A DNA stretch of 64,000 bases, from contig NC_064034.1 in the NCBI RefSeq assembly GCF_932526225.1, positions 21,231,747 through 21,295,746 of the forward strand, written 5' to 3'. Below, piece by piece: positions 10,382-20,160 of the stretch. How positions within the stretch are numbered: the first letter of the stretch is position 1; the number at the start of each line of letters is the position of its first letter. The position numbers and the translations under genes were made by a program. The notes under the pieces are model-generated. The model was not told the origin of the DNA. It did not search any database and saw only the letters and a list, made by a program, of their open reading frames with translations. The DNA comes from Nematostella vectensis (Eukaryota; Cnidaria; Anthozoa; Actiniaria; Edwardsiidae).

Positions 10382-13300
10382 TCATGGCGAGTGGTAAACC
10401 CGTCGTATTCTTGGGTCCTGAAATCACAATAAACAAAATGAATATGGAAGCAATTAAGTATTTGTTAGTATAACAGATACCTCCGCCCTCCCACCCATCC
10501 CCTCACCGTGTATATTGTTTATGGTGCAAAACCTCTCACCATTCTAATAAATTACTGATACAGTTTTTCCTATCCATCATCAACAATGGATCCATCGATC
10601 AATCAATCTTGTTCTAAAAACAGTCGCTTTACAAACTCGGGAAATTCCTTTTCAGGACATACAATATGTGTGAGTCTCCTTAAAATTTTTCCACTCCGAC
10701 GTTTTAATGATCCCAGAACAAAAAAAAATCGATAAATCTCACGTTAGCTTTAAGGATTTTAATGGCTTTTATCTTTAAAAACTCTGGATAAGCTAACGTT
10801 TGAGATAACTAAAGGTTTTCCGCGCGCTAGACCATGTGATGCCCATTACCTCTTCGCAGCCAAGAAGCCCGCAGGTCAGACTGCACCGGTGCGCGGTTGC
10901 TTCGTCATCGGAACAGGTATGTTTCAAAGAGTCGCACACTGAGTCATTCTCGGCGTCGTAGCAGACATCTGCGCGGAATTGAACATTAAACATTCTTAGG
11001 CCTAGCTAAGTGAGCCTCAAATGCAATGAAATAAACCAAACACCGGGCGCGAGTCTTAGAGGTCTGGACCCCAACCTGCTCATGTGACGAGTGGGTTCGA
11101 CTCTGGTTGACCTTCGTTGGTTGTTTTTTTTACTTAAAAAGTTTCTAGATTAGTCTAGCGACCTATTAACAGAGCTAAGGATTACTACTCTGGACCCCAC
11201 CTTACGTTTTATTCTAGACACGCTCCTGGGTATAGATAACTAATAGTAGCATTAATTATACCTAACATTGATTAATAATATCTTGTACTAGACATCATGT
11301 TAACCCCATCTAAAAGTGAAGACTTCTACTTAAAGCACAACCCCCATCCCCCCTTGCTGATATGTTTGACATCAGTGTCGCAACTATTTACCGTTAAAAA
11401 ACTAATCAAATTGCGTCCACTTTCATTCAATTTTGGGTAGTGAATGTAAGTCTTCGCAAATTTGCTTAGTAAGATTTCAGAACCTTTAGGATCTGAGCAT
11501 GCAGCTAAACTCAATGAGTGCACACTTAGCGATGTACCCTTAAAGCGTTTATGACGATGGCTGCTCATTTACCCTAGACCTTGGATTCCAAGCGAAGTTC
11601 TGAGATTTAACTGTGAATGGTTTTATAATACTTACTACATCGGCCGCAGGTTCGCCTGCACTGTGAGTTCCATGGCGGTTTATAACACAGCCCTTCTTCC
11701 TTCGTGACTGCTGCCTGGCATTCAGCAGTCGCCATCAAGTCACGGCACTCTGACGAAAAACCATCGTCAGGAGCAGGATAGGAGGGCATATCAAGAGAAA
11801 ATACAGGTGAGAAGAGGAGGGGGGTACTTAGACACCAAGAGACTCGGGCTACCATATTACTTAAACATCTTCGCGACATGGGTATCAGGGGGGGTGCACC
11901 CCCTGGGGGGGGCCACCATCGTCATACCGCTTTAAGGGTACATCGCTAAGTGTGTACTCATTGAGTTTAGTTTGCATGCTCAGATCCTAAAGGTTCTGAA
12001 ATCTTACTAAGCATATTTGAAGTCCACTTTCGGTTCTCAATAGACGTGCTATTTGTAGACAAAACTATAAAGCATAAGCTAGATCACTCTGGTATGTAGC
12101 CAAAGCAGACAACAGACATCCCGTGGCAATACTGCAAAAGCACAAAAAAAATCCTTTCTTTTGTTTTTTTCGGGTGTGTTTATTAGATTTTTATTAGAGA
12201 ACCCCCCCCCCCCAGGAAAAATTAGGTCCACTTTTTCGTATTTCGCACCCCCCAAGAAAAATCCTGGTACGGGCTTGGGTATAAACATTCGGGGATATGT
12301 ATGAGACTTGTTTTGCGACACTTTTGCGCCTTGGTCAAGACCCTAACTTTTAAAAAACTAATTTTCCTTTAATGCAACAAAGTTTTTCTGGGAACGTTTC
12401 TAGAGTCAGTCGCGCCGTCTGTTTCTTCAGAGGTGCATCCACCTATTTCAATAAAGGTTGTCAGTGCAAATGGCAAATGGCGATTAGCAAATGGCAGTTC
12501 TACGACCGAAAGTAACCATGCGTCTCGAGGAAAATGGATAAATCAAAACAATTATCCATTAAATGTTATTAGTGCTTGGCTCTTACATTTCTGGACTTTA
12601 TTTAACACATTTAACTTTACGAGTAATTAGTACCCATAAGCCATTTACCATTCGCCATTTGCACTGACAACCTTTTGTGAAATAGGTGTATACGCAACTA
12701 CAAATTCCGTAGTTCTTATGCCTACTGTATTTATTTCATATATACTGAGGTGTGATAATAATACAATACTCCAAAAACTGGAAATCGACTCTGCCAAATT
12801 TTCGTCTTTAATAAGACTTCTTCAGGGCAGACTGAAGAAGGTGAATCGTTACAAGCTTATTTACATCAGAATAGTGGCGCGAGACGCAAAAACATTACAA
12901 CTGACAAAAACGCGCATTTTCTAGAATAGCGCGCGCTATGGATAAAAAGAATTTACACATCTCTACGTGGGTTCCTACTACAAAAAAAGTCATCACTATT
13001 AAGACCCCGTGGGTAGATAGACTTAAGCCGATAAGCCCACTGGCCTTCCCTTTCCCTAAGCTGAGCCTCAGAGTTACACTTATCTATAAGTTGTACCATA
13101 ACATTATTAAGACCTAAATGATTGTCGCAAAGAAAATGTTGATAGATAAGTTCATCCTTAACTTTTTCACTAACCGGTAAACTAGGGTGCTTATTTAACC
13201 TACTTTTATGATTATTAAAACGCTTCCTAAAACTATTGATAGTAGACCCTACGTATTGCTTGCTACACATAGAGCAAGTAATTAGATAAACAACAAAATC

Positions 13301-16149
13301 TGAGTTACAGTCCAAGTCAAAATTAATGACATATTTCTTATTAGTAACTGTACTGCGAAACTCCCGCCCTGTTTTAAGAAAGTTACACACCCTACACCTT
13401 TTACCGCCACACTTACCACAACCTCTAACCTGAGTACCATCCTCTTTAAGAGAGGAGTGCACCAACATATCCTTTAAACTCCTAGGTTTCCTATAAGCCA
13501 CCATAGGTACCCTACCAATAGCACCCCTACATCTACTAGAAGATTCTAGAACTGGCTGTAAATTACGAAGAATACCAGGTAAATTAGGCAAAGCTGGATG
13601 AAAAGTGACTACAAAAGGTACACGATCATTCTTACCTTTACGCCTGTCTTTCAATGTGTCGTCCCTAGGAATACGTCTAACCCGGTCAACTTCCCTCCCC
13701 ACAAACCTGCTGTCATAACCCCTATCAACTAAATAACCTTGTAACTCTAATACCCTCTTTTCGAAAGAAGAGTCTTCCGAACATATCCTACGGATACGTA
13801 GTGCCTGCCCAAAAGGAATGCCTTTCTTACAAGCAGACGGATGACAGGACGTATGAAAAAGATATTGATGCTTATCAGTAGCTTATCAGTAGGCTTACTA
13901 TACAGATCTGTAGATATTAACCCATCCCTAAGAGTAAGTGAAACATCCATAAAATTTACCTGATTAGTGGACCACTCAAACGTAAATTTTATAGTTCTAT
14001 GTATAGAGTTCATGTGAGCCATAAACTCTCTCAGAGTGTCCTCACCTTCAGTCCAGATCATGAAAATGTCATCGATATACCTACGCCATAAATAAGGCTT
14101 AACTGGAGAAGAGTCTATGATTTCCTTTTCCACTTTAGCCATAAAAAGATTAGCATATGATGGTGCCATTCTAGTACCTATAGCCGTACCTAATACCTGT
14201 AAATAATGCTTCTTATTAAATACTAATTTATTATTCTCCAAGACAGTGCGAGCTAAGTCCACAAGGTCCTCAGTAGGAATATAATTACCTGTTAACTTAC
14301 CACGTTTGTCCAAAGCGGCTTTAAGAGCCTCCAACCCCTCATCATGGGGTATGTGGGGGTAAAGCCCAACCACATCTGCTGTGACTAAGATAGCCCCCTG
14401 AGGTAAAGTTCCCATATCTCTCACTATATTAAGAAAATGTTTAGTATCATTAATATGGGATGGTATAGATGGCATCAAATCCTTAATATGATAATCTACA
14501 AACTCAGATATCTTTTCAGTGCAAGTATTACACCCCGATATGACTGGCCTACCTGGGTTACCCTTCTTATGTATTTTAGGAAGGAGATAAAATCGACCTG
14601 CCCTAGGCTTACCATTGATGATAAGATAATCTAGAGTCTTATCATCTATAAATCCATCAGCAGACAACTTACGTACCCTTCTATTTACTAGCTCCGTAAT
14701 ATACTGCGTGAGATCCTTGGTTTCCTTATATACCTCCTTGTCACTGAGCTGTCTTAGTGCCTCTTAAATATACTTATCCTTATCCATGACCACTACCCCA
14801 GACCCCTTATCCGCCTCTTTTATAACTATATCCTTAGCATACCTTAAATCCTTAAGAGCTCGGCGTTCATCCTGTGTCAAATTACTATAAATCTTACCTT
14901 GTTTGGTTGAAGATAAGATCTCTTCCTCCAAGGCTTTAGCGTACGCCTCTATAGCAATTTCGCGACCTTTTTCTGGACACCAAGATGATTTTTTTCTAAA
15001 AGCTGGGGTTTCCGAAAAATCTGCATCTACGGCATCCGGATCATAAAAAAATTCCCTTACCCTTATACGCCTAACGAAATCATTAATATCCTTACGTAAA
15101 GCAAAAACATCCAACTCATTAGGAGAAGAACAAAATTTAAGACCCTTAGAAAGAAGAGCAACCTCCCCACGGCTAAGTTCCCGGCTAGATAAATTAACAA
15201 CTACGTTAAGACCCATAGTAGACTCCCCCACTGTACTAGTAACCGTATTAGTATTAATAGTTTCTGGAATAGACCCAGATAATGTTCCAACAACACTGTC
15301 CACACCGCGAGCCTCGTGTTCCGCTCCTCCATCAACCATGTAGTCTTGCTCCTCACCATCCATCCATGAACTTATCTATCAACATTTTCATTGCGACAAT
15401 CATTTAGGTCTTAATAATGTTATGGTACAACTTATAGATAAGTGTAACTCTGAGGCTCAGCTTAGGGAAAGGGAAGGCCAGTGGGCTTATCGGCTTAAGT
15501 CTATCTACCCACGGGGTCTTAATAGTGATGACTTTTTTTGTAGTAGGAACCCACGTAGAGATGTGTAAATTCTTTTTATCCATAGCGCGCGCTATTCTAG
15601 AAAATGCACGTTTTTGTCAGTTGTAATGTTTTTGCGTCTCGCGCCACTATTCTGATGTAAATAAGCTTGTAACGATTCACCTTCTTCAGTCTGCCCTGAA
15701 GAAGTCTTATTAAAGACGAAAATTTGGCAGAGTCGATTTCCAGTTTTTGGAGTATTGTATTCATTGTTCTGGTACGAGATCGCGACAGTTTGGGCTTTTT
15801 GATTCTAGAGGTGTGATAATATATATACTTATAGTTAAGGAAAAATGCTAAAATGTGTTGAACTTCGTTAGACGATGTTGATGAGTGAACATTGAAGGTT
15901 GTCACCCTCGACATCGCATCCTTCAATAGTTAGTAACTGATACCATCTCGACCCCGAGGACACACGAATTTAGCCAGAGCCAAAACCAGATTGTTTTTCT
16001 CCAAAAGCATTAGCTTTTAGTGAATTTGTATTGGTTTGCTTGTCTATCCCAGTTGAAAAAGAATATAGGTTTTGGCTATCTGAAATACAGTATAAACCAA
16101 GATGCGGCCCTCGGCGAATACCAAGGAAAGCCACGACATCAACATTGTC

Positions 16150-16186
<37 letters not shown>

Positions 16187-16677
16187 GAAACTATAACAAC
16201 AACCAATAAGTAAAACCTTAAAAGCAAGCAGAACAACACATAGAGTTATGTTAGTTGATTGATCAGCATAAAACAAAATAAAAACTTCAATATAACTTTT
16301 CTGATCTTTAAAACATCATTCTAGTCCTTTTTTGGTAAGGATAGAGGCCTCTTTCCTCTACTGATCTACTATCGAGGAAAACACCATCCCAGCAAAATAC
16401 ACTAACAGAACTCTATGCTTGCTGGAGTACTCCATAGCAACCTCAACAGCGCATCTTTCAAAAAATCTAATATCAACTAATGGGACTACCAAGTAAACTA
16501 ATGGGACTACCAAGTAACTCCCGCAATAGATTAATGTGATTTTAAATGTCTGAAAACCCTCTTGACAGTTTTCGCTGTGTCAAAACTGTCTTATACTTAT
16601 TAATACTTACTAATTTCCTCGGACGCAATTGTACAACAGATAACCATTGCCAGTAGTAAAACTTGTAACACGGCCAT
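10382..16677 (-). CDS. Small secreted protein with two ShKT domains
   Basis: Four exons join in phase: 16611-16677 (phase 1 out), 11636-11749 (1 to 1), 10850-10968 (1 to 0) and 10382-10417 (stop). The product is about 111 residues. Exon 1 encodes a signal peptide of about 20 residues (MAVLQVLLLAMVICC, then TIAS). Exon 2 encodes one six-cysteine ShKT module ending RRTCGRC; exon 3 a second one ending SLTCGLLGC; exon 4 adds a short basic tail. ShKT modules occur in cnidarian potassium-channel toxins, nematocyst proteins and many non-toxic extracellular proteins, so the role cannot be told from the domain. Read-through of exon 3 to a stop at 10793 is an alternative end. Intron 1 (about 4.9 kb) holds a MITE and a Penelope-like element; exon 2 sits between two inverted repeat arms. 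Confidence 0.72.
11045..11230 (+). mobile_element. SINE-like repeat copy 1, tRNA-related head
   Basis: The head contains gtgggttcgactctgg, resembling a tRNA-type B box, after an A-box-like stretch (gtcttagaggtctgg). The downstream part (ctagcgacctat, agagctaagg, ctctggacccca, acacgct) matches a second, diverged copy at about 16963-17170. It lies in an intron of the ShKT gene. The SINE assignment is inference. Confidence 0.4.
11457..12019. repeat. Pair of ~104-bp inverted repeats flanking the first ShKT exon
   Basis: The arm 11457-11560 is nearly the exact reverse complement of 11916-12019 (shared cores include tttaagggtacatcgctaag and gatcctaaaggttctgaaat). The 355-bp spacer contains exon 11636-11749. 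The two could pair in the transcript or reflect an inverted duplication. Confidence 0.85.
12440..12688. mobile_element. MITE of 249 bp with ~45-bp terminal inverted repeats
   Basis: The left end cacctatttcaataaaggtt and the reverse complement of the right end (cacctatttcacaaaaggtt) match, and both continue through gtcagtgcaaatggc. There is no coding capacity. It sits in intron 1 of the ShKT gene, about 70 bp from the Penelope-like element. Confidence 0.8.
12790..12831 (-). ncRNA. Hammerhead-ribozyme-like motif in the left terminal repeat
   Basis: On the minus strand: stem I strand TCTGCC, core CTGAAGA, a stem II of GTCTT/AAGAC with an ATTA loop, GAAA, a very short AATT stem III, then GGCAGA closing stem I. 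Penelope-like elements are known to carry hammerhead motifs with minimal stem III in their terminal repeats. An extra A between the core and stem II is a deviation from the textbook consensus. Activity is not shown. Confidence 0.6.
12953..15363 (-). pseudogene. Penelope-like reverse transcriptase and GIY-YIG endonuclease, broken by one stop and one 11-bp duplication
   Basis: The reading frame begins at 15363 and would span about 800 codons. The RT segment (about 13930-14670) includes a fingers motif KIHKKGNPGRP, a conserved LVTADVVGLYPHIP stretch and the catalytic YIDD (in RRYIDDIFMIW). The C-terminal part (12953-13702) carries a GIY-YIG-type nuclease domain (YLITCSMCSKQYVGSTINSF). Two lesions are visible. 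The first is an in-frame TAA at 14764-14766. The second is an 11-bp tandem duplication, cttatcagtag at 13871-13881 and 13882-13892, which shifts the frame after SKPTDK; the offset between the frames on either side equals that 11 bp. The element is therefore probably non-autonomous in this copy, though only slightly decayed. Confidence 0.92.
15690..15731 (+). ncRNA. Hammerhead-ribozyme-like motif in the right inverted terminal repeat
   Basis: This is the inverted copy of the motif at 12790-12831, with the same stems and core residues, now on the plus strand because the terminal repeats are inverted. Confidence 0.6.
16148..16186. repeat. (AAC)n microsatellite
   Basis: About 13 uninterrupted CAA/AAC triplets; the valine-rich minus-strand frame over it is an artefact. 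Confidence 0.95.
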
Positions 16678-17094
16678 TTCGTGAAGAGTCTGACTGTATT
16701 GCGTATAAACCTCTTTCGTACCGGATACGTCTGGTAAAGCGTCTATGAAAGCGAAATGCTAATCCCATTGCTCAAACCTCGCTCGCAGATGGCTGTCAAT
16801 GATTTTGACTGCTTGTAAACAAGGTCACGCAATGATTCAAGGTTACACGCGCGGAATTATGGGGGGGGGGACATCGTAGCCTTCTACTCATTTTTCCGCC
16901 TCACTTATCGCGAGTTACAACTCTCCGCCAAGTAAAACTTCTCGCTGAAACCAGGCACGTGTTCTGAGGGCGTCCTAGAGGTCCGGACCCCATCCAGCCG
17001 AGATGAGAAATTGCGTGGTTGCCGAATCAATGCGACACCGGTAGACTCCCGTTTTTCCACGTGATTCTAGTGACCTATAATCGGAGCTAAGAAT

Positions 17095-17995
17095 GCCGTA
17101 TTGAACTTAACCGTTACGCGAAATCAGCTCTGGACCCAACTCTGCGTTTTTCTGTACACGCCTTTTGGAAACCCATTGAAACGCTTGCTACGCAGGCTGG
17201 GATGAAGGGGCTATGCAGCCGAAATGCCAGACATCTTTTTTCATCACTTTATCTGAAATTAGACATTTTGTTCAGGGTACTGAGACTGCTGGCGATTCTG
17301 TGGTTAAGGAGAAAGGAAGGTGGTGTGCGTATTACAAAAAACGGTGTCAGGCAATGAGCCGAGAGAACATTATCAATCTTCAATAATTACGGTCATTGTT
17401 CAGGTTTTGCACACAAGTTTAAGGGGTGTGTGATGAGGGGGCGCAAAGATTTATGGTCACCTCAGAATAGCTCTAATCTAAAAATAAATCTCAATGTCAG
17501 CTTGAATCGATAAGGGAAGAATCAAAATCGAAAAAATATATGGAACGCTTGACAGGCCTGGGCATCTGGACGTATAAGCCTCTCTGAGCTAAAAGATAAT
17601 CGCACCAATGAATAACACGTGTTCAGACACCGACCCCTAAAGTTAATCTCTGGTGATTTTCCAAAAGTAATTTTATCTAAATGTATCACTTATTGCTGTC
17701 AATGGTCTCGCATTTTAATGGCACGCCCAAATATCCATTGACAATAAGCGTCTTGTCGTTTTTCAACTGCCGTTTTGAACTTAACCGTTCCGCGAAATCA
17801 GTAATTAGCGCACTGGACCCAACTCTGCGTTTTTTTGTACACGCCTTTTGGAAACCCATTGAAGCGCTTGCTACGCAGGCTAGGATGAGGGGGCTATGCT
17901 GCCGAAATACCAGACATCTTTTTTCATCACTTAATCTGGGTACTGAGACTGGCGATTCTGAGGTCAAGGGGAAAGGAAGGTGGTGTGGGTATTAC
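17095..17995. repeat. Dispersed ~240-bp direct duplication
   Basis: 17095-17335 and 17769-17995 share long matches (gcgttttt, gtacacgccttttggaaacc, cagacatcttttttcatcac, gaaaggaaggtggtgtg) with small indels. The open frame 17681-18133 runs across the second copy and is repeat-derived. Confidence 0.85.
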
Positions 17996-18086
17996 GAATT
18001 TGCTGAGGCGGGGAGGGGCTGTACGCGGTTGCACGTGCCCACTTCGCCGACCCCTGCGTTACGATGTGACCGCCCTACGAATCATC

Positions 18087-18186
18087 AACCTCGTCCCCAG
18101 GGTCTTCTGGGTAATTTTCAATATGGCGTCTAGCTGACCAACGGCATATTGAAAATAACTCTTTTAAGAGACCCTGGGCCGAGGTT
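18087..18186. mobile_element. 100-bp foldback (MITE-like) element
   Basis: The left end aacctcgtccccagggtctt pairs with the right end (agaccctgggccgaggtt), and the inner parts ttttcaatatg / catattgaaaa also pair. Similar CCTCG...CCCAGGGTC ends are widespread in invertebrate genomes (from memory). Confidence 0.75.
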
Positions 18187-18994
18187 GACAAATCATAATC
18201 AAGCACGAATAACCAGCGTCCCCCAAAGGACCCGCTTGAATCGAGAGAATGCAACAAAATAGACACGCATGCGCACTTCTGCATATGACCTCGCACGTTT
18301 AATAAAAATACACATGTAAAAGAAGTACAAAATGCATAATGAATAACACAAAATAGCTCACGTGTTTTTTTATACAAAAAATTATTTCCAACTATACATC
18401 ATCAAGAGGGACTTCGAGCAAGAACCATCACTTTGCATCTTTACAGTATCGAATTAGGCAATACTTGGGCTGTAAATCTTTTGGTGTTTATCAAGAGAGT
18501 AAATATATTTACGCTTAAGAGTCGTTAATATTAATGCAAATATATTAAGAAACGCTTTAAGAGTCGTAGAGTCGTTAATATTAATGCAAATAATTTATGC
18601 TTCCTTGTTTTCATTTGATGCAAAACGTGGCCTATTATTAGCAACAGTGACCATAATGCATTGTGGGACCGAACCGTAGCAACGTGTATTGTGTGTATCG
18701 TGTATCATCAAGGTTGAGGTAAACGGACACTTTTGAGCAACTTTTTGCATCAACAGATCGCTAGGAAAATCCAAATACATTATTTTTGTATCTATATTCT
18801 ACCACTTGATTCCTCAAGTAGCCAATGATAAAAGGATTCTATAAGTAGAAAGAACTCTGAACCACTCAAACTATCTATTAAACATAGTCTCATAGGCGAC
18901 TTACAGAAACTTTAAAACTGGCAACAACAAAAAGGCAAGAAAAAGAGCCAAAGACAAACCCAGCCTAAATAATCAAAAAGACACTTCTCGACAG

Positions 18995-19149
18995 GGCTGG
19001 AAATTACGCCTGTGAGAGCGTTTTTTACGACTAAATCTTGTCAATCATACTGAAGAGAAATGTTTTTCTTTTTTTCGCCTTAGAAAAAACTCTGAAATGA
19101 AAACTGTTCGTAAATTTGCCGCGAGCTCACGTTTTTATAATTTCCAGCC
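18995..19149. mobile_element. Short foldback element (155 bp)
   Basis: Ends ggctggaaatta and taatttccagcc are exact reverse complements, followed inward by weaker complementarity (gtgagag / gagctcac). Probably a small non-autonomous element. Confidence 0.55.
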
Positions 19150-19661
19150 TGGTCAGGACATGACGTCTGCAAAGACGACTTTTAAGAAAAAAGCAGACAA
19201 AGGAAGATAATATGATCACATTTAGTTCAGACACCCAACCGAAACGTGAGCAATAGGAGAATGATACAATAACAATCTGCACATCCAAACATGGCAAAAA
19301 TAATAATTCACAAGTAAAGAATCACACGGGAGTCATACGAGCAAGAAAATCATCCAACTTTTTTCGCTTTCGGCCAATCACAAGCGTCACATTCAACCAA
19401 TCACACAAGAGTCACTTACAACCAATCACAATATTAACGTCACAACCAATCACAAGCGTCAGCGATGTAGCTTGAGAAGTGTTTATGTCATTCTGCTGCG
19501 AGACAAGTTGGTTCGTTGTAATAGACCTTCTACTTTCTGCAACAAACTTGTTCAAATTGCAACGTTTTTGGCTGCGAGACAAGTTGGATAATTTTGTGTA
19601 ACCAACAAAAATAGTAGTTTGACCATCATTGAGACAGAAATTGAGTCAGGAAAAGAAACGT

Positions 19662-19667
19662 TTTATT
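19662..19667 (-). terminator. Candidate polyadenylation signal for LAP2
   Basis: AATAAA on the minus strand, about 0.5 kb downstream of the LAP2 stop codon. Confidence 0.45.
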
Positions 19668-20160
19668 CTAAATGCCAAATTGAGGGGTCGTCAAGGATTA
19701 CCACCCTCTGAACGGCCTCCTGACTCTTTGAATAACATTTGTTGCTCTGTGATTTGTCAACGCTAAGCATCGAGTTGAAGTGCTATCGAAACACCACCTT
19801 GATGGCCGATCGAAAAAACCTCAAGGCTTTTGTTTGACAGAAGCCATAATACAGTTGGTCGTGTGGAAATACTAAGCGTGTCCGTAAAATATTGAAAACT
19901 GTAGGAACGGTGCGCGTGTTGAATTTGGTGAACGTTTCTTTGCCTGAGTCTTGTCGTTAGTTGCGTACCTGTTGAGTTTCCCTTGGACAACAGAGGGATT
20001 GAAACTAAACAATTTGTTTTTCAATTTGTCAGGCCAACGACAAAGAGAATTACAAACACCATACCCATGTTGGATTCTCAAGGTTAGCCGCCCTTAAATT
20101 AACGGTAGCCCACGGAAAACTCAAACTTGATTAGAACAACTAGATTTGAAGAAACGTCTA

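Larger units (their letters stand above)
12760..15807 (-). mobile_element. Penelope-like retroelement with inverted terminal repeats and 13-bp target duplication
   Basis: Inverted arms 12759-13155 and 15366-15762 (397 bp each) differ at very few visible positions. The right arm repeats, inverted, the C-terminal GIY-YIG coding part. Beyond it lie about 45 extra bases, the kind of extension known at one end of Penelope-like elements. A 13-bp direct repeat, gaggtgtgataat, occurs at 12747-12759 and 15808-15820 and is taken as the target-site duplication. The coding strand is minus, so the element's 5' end is at the right. Near-identical arms and an intact duplication point to a recent insertion. 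Confidence 0.92.
16678..20160. other. Repeat-rich intergenic region upstream of the ShKT gene and downstream of LAP2
   Basis: No exon was recognised. It contains a diverged SINE-like copy (16963-17170), a direct duplication (17095-17335 / 17769-17995), foldbacks at 18087-18186 and 18995-19149, and a doubled gagtcgttaatattaatgca motif near 18520-18590. A cluster of four or more ccaatcaca motifs with neighbouring gcgtca occurs at 19374-19463 and might be regulatory. Confidence 0.6.

Noticed and set aside
11045-11120. tRNA gene
   Set aside because: A B-box-like sequence is present but no cloverleaf could be folded by eye, and a diverged copy elsewhere suggests a SINE-like repeat.
17681-18133. 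150-codon plus-strand frame
   Set aside because: Overlaps a duplicated repeat and a foldback element; no splice support or domain.
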